Shown here: in pieces, positions 9,701 to 17,390 of the stretch
How positions within the stretch are numbered: position 1 is the stretch's first letter
Layout: every line of letters starts with the position of its first letter
Assembly (NCBI GenBank): GCA_021323635.1
Contig: JAJPKQ010000012.1
Span: 34,277 to 98,276, forward strand
DNA: 64,000 nucleotides
Direction: 5' to 3'
DNA from: a bacterium
GTDB lineage: Bacteria > Actinomycetota > Thermoleophilia > Solirubrobacterales > Solirubrobacteraceae
Translations under genes and position numbers: made by a program
The notes under the pieces: model-generated
Seen by the model: the letters and a program-made list of their open reading frames with translations, nothing else
Told to the model about the DNA's origin: nothing
Databases searched by the model: none

Positions 9701-9868
9701 AGCGCGCCGGCGGCAGCGGGCACGGTAGCACCCGCACCCGCAGCCCCAAGCAGCCAGGAGCCGCCCGCTCCGGCCCCCGACGCGGCCCCTGAGGATGTCG
9801 TGATGAAGGAGGCCCGCAAGCCGCAGCGCAGGACCAAGGGCGGCCGCCGCCGTGGAAGGAGGCGCTGA
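6746..9868 (+). CDS. secDF: Fused protein-export membrane protein SecD-SecF
   Basis: A 1040-aa fusion of both proton-driven Sec accessory subunits, which pull exported proteins out of SecYEG. Residues 8-30 are the first membrane helix; then LGLELKGGVQLTY and the periplasmic P1 domain. SecD membrane helices lie around 415-580. The SecF half begins near 595 with WFFTLSG and NFGIDFKSGTRIE, and its membrane helices run to about 870. A disordered tail of about 170 residues follows, rich in Ala/Pro/Glu and ending in a cluster of Arg/Lys; this is longer than in most SecF proteins and faces the cytoplasm. An SD (AAAGGGGAG) precedes the ATG. The stop overlaps the next gene by 1 nt. Confidence 0.95.
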   Translation: MQSRARNAFVLALVAALVLLSLVVIVGIPGVVKRKPTRLGLELKGGVQLTYQALPTSVAKVTSESIDRALEVIRKRVDQLGVAQPEIQRSGASEISVALPDVSNASRAREEVGKTAQLFFYDWETNVIGPEGKPEPSNATVTGGENAGSTVAGLPYYEAVVRAAKRAPILPPKDTDYLSYQRGCTLAYNEAKPGSSPYAGCIYGNWYLVAPKAQKVLRGPEPTRADLYSDFTAPKGEKVEAVHVNPGTIVVEATPVQNAEGTKVTNRYPESWYVLNDNAEIKGSEITNPTAGYQEGGTGAPSVRFGFTTHGKKTFERVTREIARRGERLATPGVAPAGTYQHFAIVLENQLITVPYINYRQNPEGIDASTGSEITGNFTTTSAQNLANELQAGALPVKLKLISESQVSATLGKQALEQGVTAGLVGLLIVCVFLILFYRLLGLVAVGGLAIYGAYLFALVKLIPVTLTLPGIAGVILTIGVAADANIVIFERIKEEIRGGRSIAAGIANGYKHGFAAIIDANVVTFMTAFILFALATAEVQGFAFMLGLGVLVSLFTAVLATQAALGTLGRRRGILSPGALGARARHRRWSYDFMGSSRWFFTLSGTILLVGALAIGAKGLNFGIDFKSGTRIETAFVKHPSQAQVRSALSSLGYGNAVIQGFTSKGVGGSGFQISVKRLGPEKITRVKIALEDHFGIRPGTFSSTSIGPTFGSTVANEAVIAIIASLIVISIYIALRFEGKYSVPVLIALAHDLLITTGVYALTGREVTAATVAALLTILGYSMYDTIIVFDRIRENVPRMPRAAFSQIVNRSMAEVLTRSLATSFCTLLPVIALLLFGGATLQDFAFALLVGIASGAYSSIFIASPVLTHWKERESGYRNRRIRLLRELGHVPAYAGAAAARPLPATPKRTRRGRLVPAEAPGQQISNAELADLVRDLDVEGVDAGNGGGREQGAEGTSRPAAAGVPSEERTPGEGVERGVAASAPAAAGTVAPAPAAPSSQEPPAPAPDAAPEDVVMKEARKPQRRTKGGRRRGRRR

Positions 9869-10164
9869 TGGGGCTGCTCGGCTGGGTGATCATGGGCCTC
9901 GCCCTCTGGCATTTCACGATCTGGCTGCCGGATCGATTCTGGGGCGGGATCGTGGGCGCCCTGATCGGCGCGATCATCGGGTCGGTCATCATCGGCCTGA
10001 TCATCTTTCTGATCGCATCCGGGAGCTTTGGCATCCCCGGCGAAAAGGCCACCAACGTCGGCGTCGTGCTCTACTCGGTGCCCGGCGCCCTGCTCGGCAT
10101 GGCGGTGGTCTACGTGCTCGGCATGCGCCGGGAGGCGAGCCCGGCGGCCTCCGATCAGGCCTAG
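9868..10164 (+). CDS. Small membrane protein, possibly GlsB/YeaQ-like
   Basis: A 98-aa protein with three hydrophobic segments (about 3-20, 26-52 and 65-86) separated by short Gly-rich turns. The Gly-rich segment GGIVGALIGAIIGS resembles transglycosylase-associated GlsB/YeaQ-type membrane proteins, but the match is by eye. Its ATG shares one base with the secDF stop (TGATG), so it is probably co-translated with secDF. A role in export or the cell envelope is inferred from that position only. Confidence 0.8.
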   Translation: MGLLGWVIMGLALWHFTIWLPDRFWGGIVGALIGAIIGSVIIGLIIFLIASGSFGIPGEKATNVGVVLYSVPGALLGMAVVYVLGMRREASPAASDQA

Positions 10165-10227
10165 CGCAGCTTCCGCGCACGCGCGGGGCAGCCATTCCGT
10201 CGGGGGCGGCGCGTAGGCTGCGCGCGC

Positions 10228-11988
10228 ATGGAGCAGGCAGTGATCGAGCACAGACCGCTCGCGCCCGAGCGCGTCAGCGCGCTTGCGAGCGCGCTCGGAG
10301 TGGCGCGTGGCACAGCGGAAGCGCTCTGCCAGCGCGGCTACTGCGAGCTTGAGTCCGCACGGCGCTTCCTGGCCGCGCAGGAGCGCCACGATCCCGGCGC
10401 CCTGGCCGGCAGCGAGGAGGCTGCAGCGCGCATCAGGGCGCATATTCGCGCCGGCTCGCTGATCGCCGTCCACGGCGACTACGACGTCGATGGCGTCTGC
10501 GCGAGTGCGATCCTGCTGCGCGCGCTGCGCGCGCTCGGCGGGCGGGCGATCTCCTACATCCCCGACCGCATCGGTGAGGGCTATGGGCTCGGCGCCGCCG
10601 CGGTCGCGCGCTTTGCTGCGCGCGGCGTCGGGCTGATCATCACCTGCGACTGCGGCATCACGGCGGCGGCGGAGGTGGCACAGGCGCGCGCGGCGGGGAT
10701 CGAGGTGATCATCACCGATCACCACGCGCTGCCCGAGGCGCTGCCGCAGGCGCTGATCGTCCATCCCCAGCTCGGCTCCTATCCGTGGGCGCATCTGTGC
10801 GGCGCAGCCGTTGCGCACAAGCTCGCGCAGGTGCTCGCCGCCGGCACGCCGGCCGGCGCGATCGTCGCCTCGGACCTGGATCTGGTGGCGCTTGCGACGG
10901 TCGCCGACAGCGTCCCGCTGCTGGGCGAGAACCGGTCGCTCGTGCGCGAGGGGCTGCGTGCGCTGGCCTGCACGCAGAAGAGCGGCCTGCGCGCGCTCTA
11001 CGCGCGCGCAGGCGTGGACGCCACGCGCCTTGACGAGCGCACGATCGCCTTTGCTCTTGCGCCGCGGCTGAACGCTGCCGGTCGCGTCCATCGCGCTGAC
11101 GCCGCGCTCGAGCTGCTGCTCTGCAGCGAGCCGGCTCGGGCGCGCGCGATCGCCGATGAGCTGCAGCGGGCAAACGAGGAGCGTCGGGCACGCGAGCAGC
11201 GGGTGCTCCTCCAGGCGGAAGCGCAGGTCGCGGCGCTCGGGTCCCGCCCGGCCTACGTGCTGGCAGGCGAGGGCTGGCACCCGGGCGTGATCGGGATCGT
11301 CGCCTCGCGCCTGGCCGAACGCCACCACCGACCCTTCGCGCTCGTCTCGCTTGCGGGCGAGCTTGGACGCGGCTCTGCGCGCAGCATCGTCGGCTACGAC
11401 CTGCTCGAGGGGCTGCGCGCCAGCGCCGAGCATCTGCGCCGCTACGGCGGCCATCGCGCAGCAGCGGGCTTCGAGGTCTCGCGCGATCGCCTGCAGAGCT
11501 TCGGCGCGGCGATGATCGCCCATGCCGGAGGCGCCTTTGCCGCCGGGCTGCCGGTGGCCAAGTTGCGCGCCGATGCGCTGCTTGAGGGCCCCGAGCTCTC
11601 CCATGAGCTCGCCGAGGAGCTGCGCCTGCTGGCTCCTTTCGGCGTCGGCAACCCGCCCGTCGCGCTGCTGCTGCGCCAGCTGCGCGCCGACCGCGTGCGC
11701 ACGATGGGCGGCGGGCGCCACCTGCGCTTCTGCGTCGATGCCCAGGGGACGCGGATGAACGCGGTTGCCTTCAGCGGCCCCGGGGCGCAGGAGCGAGAGC
11801 TGCTGCGCCGGGGCGAGCACTTTGACGGCCTCTTCGAGCTTGAGCTCAACGAGTGGCGCGGTCGCAGCGAAGCGCGCCTCTGCCTGCGCCACCTCATCGG
11901 CACGCAGCGCGCGCAGCACGCAGCCGCGGCGAGGATCGCGGCGGCAGCGGAGGGCGATCACGCTTGCGCGGCGGTGAGCGCCGGCTGA
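10228..11988 (+). CDS. recJ: Single-stranded-DNA-specific exonuclease RecJ
   Basis: A 586-aa 5'-3' single-strand exonuclease of the DHH family used in recombination and mismatch or base-excision repair. Motif I is GDYDVDG at 83-89, the DHH motif is ITDHH at 162-166, and the DHHA1 domain shows GRGSARS (about 377) and RYGGHRAAAGFE. A C-terminal OB-fold domain completes the usual length. A TAGGCT box at 10214-10219 lies 8 nt upstream of the ATG, suggesting a leaderless message. Confidence 0.95.
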   Translation: MEQAVIEHRPLAPERVSALASALGVARGTAEALCQRGYCELESARRFLAAQERHDPGALAGSEEAAARIRAHIRAGSLIAVHGDYDVDGVCASAILLRALRALGGRAISYIPDRIGEGYGLGAAAVARFAARGVGLIITCDCGITAAAEVAQARAAGIEVIITDHHALPEALPQALIVHPQLGSYPWAHLCGAAVAHKLAQVLAAGTPAGAIVASDLDLVALATVADSVPLLGENRSLVREGLRALACTQKSGLRALYARAGVDATRLDERTIAFALAPRLNAAGRVHRADAALELLLCSEPARARAIADELQRANEERRAREQRVLLQAEAQVAALGSRPAYVLAGEGWHPGVIGIVASRLAERHHRPFALVSLAGELGRGSARSIVGYDLLEGLRASAEHLRRYGGHRAAAGFEVSRDRLQSFGAAMIAHAGGAFAAGLPVAKLRADALLEGPELSHELAEELRLLAPFGVGNPPVALLLRQLRADRVRTMGGGRHLRFCVDAQGTRMNAVAFSGPGAQERELLRRGEHFDGLFELELNEWRGRSEARLCLRHLIGTQRAQHAAAARIAAAAEGDHACAAVSAG

Positions 11989-12007
11989 GCGGCCTACTCT
12001 GTAGGAG

Positions 12008-14488
12008 ATGGACGCTGAGATCGGACGCTTGCCTGTAGACGCTCTGGCCACGCCGGAGCGCGCGCTGGCGCGCGCGGCTGCCGATGGCACCCCAAGCGCA
12101 GATCACGACGCGACGCTCGCAGCGAGCGGCGCCGGCAGCGCAACGGCGAGCACCACTCCGCCGGCGAACGCGATTCGCCGCCGTGGCGAGCTCAACGCCT
12201 TCGAGGCGGGGTTGCTCGAAGACCTCTTTGCGATCGTTGCCGAGCACGCCGCGGAAGGCTCTGAGGGGGCCCCTGAGATCAACCGCGCCCGCGTCGAAGA
12301 TGCCTTCATCTTCGCCTGCGAGCACCACGCCGATCAGCGCCGGCGATCGGGCGAGGACTTCATCGTCCACCCTGCCGGCGTCGCGCGCATCTGCGCGGGC
12401 CTGCGGCTGGACACCGAGTCGCTGTGCGCCGCGCTGCTGCACGACACCGTCGAGGACACGAGCGCCTCGCTGCAGGAGGTCCGCGCGCGCTTCGGCGAGG
12501 ACATCGCGACGATCGTCGACGGCGTCACGAAGCTCACCGGCCTCACCTTCCAGTCCCGCGACGAGGCGCAGGCGGAGAACTACCGCAAGATGCTGGTCGC
12601 GATGGCCGCGGACGTCCGCGTCATCTTCATCAAGCTCGCCGACCGCTTGCACAACATGCGCACGATCGGCGCCCTGCCCAAGCAGAAGCAGATGGAAAAG
12701 GCGCGCGAGACGCTTGACATCTTCGCGCCGCTGGCGCACCGGCTGGGCATCCACGCGATCAAGTGGGAGCTCGAGGATCTCTCCTTCGGCGTGCTGCAGC
12801 CACGTCGCTATCAGGAGATCAAGGAGCTGGTCGCCCAGCAGCGGGCGGAGCGCGAGCGCTACGTCAGCGAAGCCGGTCAGCAGCTGGCGCACGCGCTGCG
12901 GGAGATCGGCATCGAGGCGGAGATCTCAGGGCGCGCGAAGCACTTCTACTCGATCTACTCCAAGATGACCAAGAAGGGGCGCGAGTTCAACGAGATCTAC
13001 GACCTCACGGCGATGCGCGTGATCGTGGGCTCGGTCAACGACTGCTATGGCGCCGTGGGGGTCATCCACTCGCTCTGGAAGCCCCTGCCCGGGCGCTTCA
13101 AGGACTTCATCGCGATGCCCAAGTTCAACATGTACCAGTCGCTGCACACGACCGTCATCGGCCCTCAGGGGCAGCCGCTGGAGATCCAGATTCGTACGCA
13201 GGAGATGCACGCGATGGCGGAGTTCGGGATCGCCGCCCACTGGATCTACAAGCAGGGCGAGCGGCGCGCGCAGAAGGCCACGGCGACGCCGGCGAAGGGG
13301 GGCGATGGGGCCCTCCAGGGTGGGGCGCGCGCGGAGCGCCGGCAGGCTGCCACGCGCGATCGCCCGGGCTGGATGGACTCGGTGCTCGACTGGCAGCGCG
13401 AGCTGACGGACCCGCGCGAGTTCATGGAGCGCCTGCGCGTCGGCCTCTTCGAGGACGAGGTCTATGTCTTCACGCCCAAGGGCGACGTGAAGGCGCTTGC
13501 GGCCGGCGCGACGCCGCTCGACTTCGCCTACGAGGTGCACACTGAAATCGGCCACCGCTGCGTCGGGGCGCGCGTCAACGGCAAGATCGTGCCGCTCCAC
13601 TACGAGCTGCGCAGCGGCGACATCGTCGAGATCCTCACCGCCAAGCGCGAGCGGGGCCCCTCGCGCGACTGGCTGGCGGTCGCCAAGACCACGCGAGCGC
13701 GCAAGAAGATCGCCCAGTGGTTCCGCGCCGAGTCGCGCCAGGACACCGAGCACCAGGGCCGTGAGCTGCTTCAGGAGCACCTGCGCAAGCAGGGGCTTCC
13801 CGCGCAACGGCTCACCGGCTCGCCGCTGCTTGCGGACGTCATCCGCGAGATGGGCTATCGCAAGGCGGAGGACTTCTACATGGCCCTCGGCTCGGCGAAG
13901 GTCTCGCCAAAGATCGCGGTCAACAAGGTCATCCAGCGGCTCAAGCGCGGCGAGTCCGCCGAGGGCAACGTGCCAGCGCCCACCCAGCTGCTGCGCTCCG
14001 GCACGCCGCGGCGACGGGCGACGCGCCCCTCGGGGCAGTACGGGATCCGCGTGCAGGGCGTCGAGGATGTGATGCTGAGGATGGGCAAGTGCTGCCGCCC
14101 GGTTCCCGGCGATGCGATCGTCGGCTACATCTCGCTCGGCCGGGGGATCACGATCCACCGCGAGGATTGCCCGAACGTCAACGTGCTGCGCCGCAGCCCG
14201 GAGCGCTTCACGCCGGTCGCCTGGGAAGGCGACCAGTCGGCGGCGCTGGTGGTCGAGATCCAGGTCGACGCCTGGGATCGCCACCGCCTGCTCGAGGACC
14301 TCTCGCGGGTCTTCTCGGAGTCGGGCGCGAACATCGTCGAGGCACGCTGTCTCTCGCGTCCGCCGATGGTCAAGAACCGCTTCGTGGTCGAAGTCGCGGA
14401 CACGCAGACGCTCAAGGGCGCAATCACGCGCCTGCGCAACACCGACTCGGTCTTCGACGCCTACCGCGTGACCCCCGGCGTGGCGTGA
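12008..14488 (+). CDS. rel: Bifunctional (p)ppGpp synthetase/hydrolase Rel
   Basis: An 826-aa alarmone enzyme. After a variable, Ala-rich N-terminus of about 65 residues, the HD hydrolase domain retains its metal ligands (HDTVED at 145-150), so hydrolysis should be active. The synthetase domain has RFKD at 363-366, the signature of bifunctional Rel rather than monofunctional RelA (ExDD), and FNMYQSLHTTVIG. TGS (VYVFTPKGDVKAL), a zinc-finger region (KCCRPVPGD) and a C-terminal ACT domain follow. A low-complexity insert lies near residues 425-455, between synthetase and TGS. A TACTCT box 7 nt upstream suggests leaderless initiation. It makes and degrades (p)ppGpp when ribosomes stall. Confidence 0.96.
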   Translation: MDAEIGRLPVDALATPERALARAAADGTPSADHDATLAASGAGSATASTTPPANAIRRRGELNAFEAGLLEDLFAIVAEHAAEGSEGAPEINRARVEDAFIFACEHHADQRRRSGEDFIVHPAGVARICAGLRLDTESLCAALLHDTVEDTSASLQEVRARFGEDIATIVDGVTKLTGLTFQSRDEAQAENYRKMLVAMAADVRVIFIKLADRLHNMRTIGALPKQKQMEKARETLDIFAPLAHRLGIHAIKWELEDLSFGVLQPRRYQEIKELVAQQRAERERYVSEAGQQLAHALREIGIEAEISGRAKHFYSIYSKMTKKGREFNEIYDLTAMRVIVGSVNDCYGAVGVIHSLWKPLPGRFKDFIAMPKFNMYQSLHTTVIGPQGQPLEIQIRTQEMHAMAEFGIAAHWIYKQGERRAQKATATPAKGGDGALQGGARAERRQAATRDRPGWMDSVLDWQRELTDPREFMERLRVGLFEDEVYVFTPKGDVKALAAGATPLDFAYEVHTEIGHRCVGARVNGKIVPLHYELRSGDIVEILTAKRERGPSRDWLAVAKTTRARKKIAQWFRAESRQDTEHQGRELLQEHLRKQGLPAQRLTGSPLLADVIREMGYRKAEDFYMALGSAKVSPKIAVNKVIQRLKRGESAEGNVPAPTQLLRSGTPRRRATRPSGQYGIRVQGVEDVMLRMGKCCRPVPGDAIVGYISLGRGITIHREDCPNVNVLRRSPERFTPVAWEGDQSAALVVEIQVDAWDRHRLLEDLSRVFSESGANIVEARCLSRPPMVKNRFVVEVADTQTLKGAITRLRNTDSVFDAYRVTPGVA

Positions 14489-14524
14489 GCATCGGCTGCG
14501 CCGCGCGGCAAGCTAGGTGACACG

Positions 14525-14562
14525 CCCAAAGACCTTCCGAACGCGTTCGGGAGGTCTTTGGG
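14525..14562. terminator. Near-perfect 38-nt palindrome, bidirectional terminator candidate
   Basis: Two 19-nt arms (14525-14543 and 14544-14562) are complementary with a single G-U pair and essentially no loop. It lies between the convergent rel and lipid-kinase genes, 36 nt after the rel stop and 8 nt before the other stop, so it can stop transcription from both sides. There is no T-tract, so it would be a strong-stem type terminator. Confidence 0.75.
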
Positions 14563-14570
14563 CACAACAG

Positions 14571-15509
14571 CTAGGTCAGCACGGCAAGCGCGCCCGGGGT
14601 GACCGAGAGATCGATGCGCGCAAAGCGACCGATGAAGTCGCCGTCGACGTGCGCGGGCAGCGGCACGCCCTCCGCGCTCTCGATGGTGAGCGTTGCGATG
14701 TCGCCGAAGGCGGCGACGCGCGGGTGGCGGGCGACCTCCGCGCTCGGCAGCAGGGCGCGAAGCGCAAGCGAGGGCACGTCGCGCAGGCGCGCGGCGCGCA
14801 GTACGCAGCCGGCGAGCGTGCCCGAGCGCAGGCTGCCTCCGGGCGCGAGCGCGACCGGCAGGCGGCGGAAGTAGGTGTAGGGGCTGCCGTTCTGGATGAT
14901 CGTGGTCACGCCCTCCAGCGCCGGTCCCAGTGGTTGGTGGTCCCTGCGCAGCTGGACGCGCATGCGTGGGGCGCCTGAGCGATACTCGCGATACAGCGTT
15001 GCAAGCGCGGCTGCGGTGTAGAACCACGGCCCGAAGCGAGCCTTCAGGTCGGGGCGGGCATCGACGCGGCGTGTGACCGCGGCATCGATGCCGAGGCCGG
15101 CCGCAAAGGTGAAGCGCCGCTCCCCGATCGCGCCCAGGTCGATCCGCTCGCGGCGGCCGCGCGCCTCGGCGAAGTGCGCAGCAGCGGCATCTGCGCGACC
15201 GGGCAGGCCCAGCATGCGGGCGAGCACGTTTGCCTGCCCGGCCGGGAGCAGCGCAAGCGCACAGTCGCTGCCGCCCTCATCGGCGATGCCGTTGGCGATC
15301 TCGTTGGCGGTGCCATCGCCGCCGAGCGCGCCCAGGACGCGATAGCCCTCGGCCGTCGCTGTGGCTGCAAGCTCGCGTGCGTGGCCAGGCGCCTCGGTGC
15401 GCACATGCTCGACCACGAAGCCTGCAGCCAGCGCCCGCAGCACACGCTCGCGCAGACGGGCGTCCACGCCGGTGGCGTGCGGGTTATCGATCATGAGCAG
15501 GCGCTCCAT
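14571..15509 (-). CDS. Diacylglycerol/sphingosine kinase-family lipid kinase
   Basis: A 312-aa soluble kinase of the DAGK catalytic family. The nucleotide-binding motif GGDGT is at 63-67, followed by NEIANGI and the substrate segment LLPAGQANVLARMLGLP (normally PxGTANxxAR). The C-terminal beta-sandwich with HVDGD near 290 is typical. It would phosphorylate a lipid alcohol, perhaps diacylglycerol or the PIM pathway lipid. The Q in AGQAN replaces the common T. It is convergent with rel and divergent from the SAM-riboswitch unit. Confidence 0.88.
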   Translation of the reverse strand: MERLLMIDNPHATGVDARLRERVLRALAAGFVVEHVRTEAPGHARELAATATAEGYRVLGALGGDGTANEIANGIADEGGSDCALALLPAGQANVLARMLGLPGRADAAAAHFAEARGRRERIDLGAIGERRFTFAAGLGIDAAVTRRVDARPDLKARFGPWFYTAAALATLYREYRSGAPRMRVQLRRDHQPLGPALEGVTTIIQNGSPYTYFRRLPVALAPGGSLRSGTLAGCVLRAARLRDVPSLALRALLPSAEVARHPRVAAFGDIATLTIESAEGVPLPAHVDGDFIGRFARIDLSVTPGALAVLT

Positions 15510-15589
15510 GCAGCCGCCTACACCGCCGTGCGCAGCGCGTTACCGCAGCGGCAGAGATATGGCGCGCGCAGCGCTCCGCGTCCGTCGGC

Positions 15590-15598
15590 TGCTACAAT
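15590..15598 (+). promoter_or_regulatory. Extended -10 promoter of the thrC-like operon
   Basis: TACAAT at 15593-15598 preceded by TGC gives an extended -10 element (TGnTACAAT). Initiation near 15605 would put the whole SAM-I aptamer in the leader. No good -35 is visible. Confidence 0.6.
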
Positions 15599-15620
15599 GC
15601 CCCGCCAGGAACATAGCTGG

Positions 15621-15757
15621 ACACATCCAGAGGGGTGGAGGGACTGGCCCGACGAAGCCCCGGCAACCACCGCAGTGCGGGAAGGTGCCAATTCCAGAGA
15701 GATGTGTGGCGGGCCTCAGATCTTCGCCACACGGTACAACCGGCGAAGAGCAAAGGA
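15621..15757 (+). promoter_or_regulatory. SAM-I (S-box) riboswitch with expression platform
   Basis: The aptamer spans about 15621-15707. P1 is ACACATC (15621-15627) with GATGTGT (15701-15707). Inside are the SAM-I core signatures AGAGGGGTGGAGGGACTGGC, then CGAAGCCCCGGCAACC and GGTGCCAATTCC. Downstream, GTGTGGCG (15704-15711, overlapping the 3' strand of P1) is complementary over 8 bases to CGCCACAC (15725-15732), and TCTTCGCC (15721-15728) can instead pair with GGCGAAGA (15742-15749), whose hairpin ends 2 nt before the AAAGGA ribosome-binding site. SAM binding would hold P1, release the middle strand and form the hairpin beside the SD, lowering translation. The aptamer is clear; the switching scheme is inferred. 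Confidence 0.93.
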
Positions 15758-15762
15758 ACCCG

Positions 15763-17025
15763 ATGGCTGTCACGAACCTGAGATGCAGAGAGTGCGGTGC
15801 AACCTATCCGCTCGATGCGCGCTACGCGTGCGAGCGCTGCTTCGGCCCGCTTGAGGCCGTCTACGACCACTCCCACCTCGCCGGCGGGGACGTCGCTGAG
15901 CTGCGGCGGCGGATCCAGGCCGGCCCGCAGAACATCTGGCGCTATGCCGACTTCCTGCCGCTTGCCGAAGGCCCACCCGGCCCCTCGGCGCGGCTGGCCT
16001 CGCGCGTCGGGCTGCCGGCCGGCTGCACGCCGCTGATCAGGGCCGACCGCCTGGCCGGCGAGCTTGGGCTGCGCGAGGTGTGGGTAAAGAACGACGCCGC
16101 CAACCCGACCCACTCCTTCAAGGACCGGGTCGTCTCCGTTGCGGCGGCACGCGCCCGGGAGCTCGGCTATCAGGTGCTGGCATGCGCCTCCACGGGCAAT
16201 CTGGCGGGCGCGGTCGCAGCCTACGGCGCCGCGCTGGGGATGGAGACCTACGTCTTCATCCCGGCCGACCTTGAGGAGCAGAAGGTGCTTGCCGCCGGCG
16301 TCTGCGGCACCAACCTGATCGCGGTCAAGGGCAGCTACGACGACGTCAACCGTCTCTGCGCCGAGCTCTCCGGAGAGCGCGACTGGGCGTTCGTGAACGT
16401 CAACCTGCGCCCCTACTACGCCGAGGGCTCCAAGACGCTCGCCTACGAGATCGCCGAGCAGCTGGGCTTCGAGCTGCCCGACCGCTGCGTGGTCCCGATC
16501 GCATCCGGGTCGCTGTTCACGAAGCTGGCGAAGGGCTTCTCGGAGTGGCGGCAGCTGCAGCTGGTGAGCGGGAGCGAGCCGATCATGAGCGGCGCCCAGG
16601 CTGAGGGCTGCGCGCCGGTGGCAACCGCGTTTGCGGCCGGGCAGGAGTTCTGCACGCCGGTGAAGCCGAACACGATCGCCAAGTCGCTGGCGATCGGCGA
16701 TCCGGCAGACGGCCCTTATGCGCTTGAGCTTGCGCGCGCCAGCGGCGGCCAGGTCGAGGCGGTCAGCGACGAGGAGATCGTCGCGGGGATCTCGCTGCTC
16801 GCGAGGACCACGGGCATCTTCACCGAGACCGCGGGCGGCGTCGCGACCGCGGTGTTGGCGAAGCTCGCCAGAAGCGGCGCGATCGATCGCGACGAGCGCG
16901 TGGTGCTGCTGATCACCGGCGATGGCCTGAAGACGCTGGAGGCTGCGCGCGACACCTTCAGCGCGGTAGCGATCGAGCCGAGCGTGCAAGCGCTCGATCG
17001 CGCCCTGGCGGCAGGGGTGGCGTGA
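15763..17025 (+). CDS. thrC: Threonine-synthase-family PLP enzyme under SAM control
   Basis: A 420-aa fold-type-II PLP enzyme. An N-terminal zinc ribbon has CxxC pairs at 8/11 and 23/26, as in archaeal-type threonine synthases. The PLP lysine is Lys120 in HSFKD, the phosphate loop is ASTGNLAGA, and ITGDGLKT closes the active site. By family it converts O-phosphohomoserine to threonine. Context argues for another use: a SAM-I riboswitch precedes it and a MoaD/ThiS-like sulfur carrier follows directly. SAM shutting off a true threonine synthase would push flux toward methionine, the wrong direction. A thiocarboxylate-dependent homocysteine synthase using O-phosphohomoserine, analogous to CysM-CysO, is a reasonable alternative. 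The ATG at 15763 follows an AAAGGA site by 5 nt. Confidence 0.88.
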   Translation: MAVTNLRCRECGATYPLDARYACERCFGPLEAVYDHSHLAGGDVAELRRRIQAGPQNIWRYADFLPLAEGPPGPSARLASRVGLPAGCTPLIRADRLAGELGLREVWVKNDAANPTHSFKDRVVSVAAARARELGYQVLACASTGNLAGAVAAYGAALGMETYVFIPADLEEQKVLAAGVCGTNLIAVKGSYDDVNRLCAELSGERDWAFVNVNLRPYYAEGSKTLAYEIAEQLGFELPDRCVVPIASGSLFTKLAKGFSEWRQLQLVSGSEPIMSGAQAEGCAPVATAFAAGQEFCTPVKPNTIAKSLAIGDPADGPYALELARASGGQVEAVSDEEIVAGISLLARTTGIFTETAGGVATAVLAKLARSGAIDRDERVVLLITGDGLKTLEAARDTFSAVAIEPSVQALDRALAAGVA

Positions 17026-17027
17026 GG

Positions 17028-17303
17028 ATGGCGGTGACGGTCAAGCTGCCCGTGCAGCTGCGCCCGGCGGCCGGAGGCGCCGCGGAGGCAAAGGTGCAGG
17101 GTGCGACGGTGGGGGAGGCGCTTGAGAGCCTCTTTGCCGCCCATCCTGAGCTGCGCGAGCGGATCGCCGACGGCGATGGCAGCCTGCGGCGCTTCGTCAA
17201 CGTCTACGTCGGCGGCGAAGACATCCGCTACCTGGAGGGCACGAGCACGCCGATCGCAGACGGGGCGGAGCTTACGATCCTGCCCGCGGTGGCGGGCGGC
17301 TGA
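17028..17303 (+). CDS. MoaD/ThiS-family sulfur carrier protein
   Basis: A 91-aa beta-grasp protein that ends in the bare di-glycine LPAVAGG, the form needed for adenylation and thiocarboxylation by a MoeB/ThiF-type E1. It begins VTVKLPVQLRP, typical of MoaD. I prefer the ATG at 17028 because AGGGGT lies 9 nt upstream; the GTG at 17022 overlaps the previous stop by 4 nt and is also possible (93 aa). It is translationally linked to the thrC-like enzyme and shares its SAM riboswitch, so it probably supplies sulfur to that enzyme. Roles in molybdopterin or thiamine synthesis are less likely here because no moa or thi gene is nearby. Confidence 0.87.
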   Translation: MAVTVKLPVQLRPAAGGAAEAKVQGATVGEALESLFAAHPELRERIADGDGSLRRFVNVYVGGEDIRYLEGTSTPIADGAELTILPAVAGG

Positions 17304-17390
17304 GCCCCCGCGGCGCCTCCCCGGGCAGCCGCCGGCGCCCGGCGTCCCAGCGACCGCGCTGGCGCCGATCTCCGGCGCGGGCGCTCAGCC

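Noticed and set aside
9433..12090. 885-codon open frame on the minus strand across recJ
   Set aside because: Composition is Arg/Ala/His-rich shadow of recJ; no recognisable motif.
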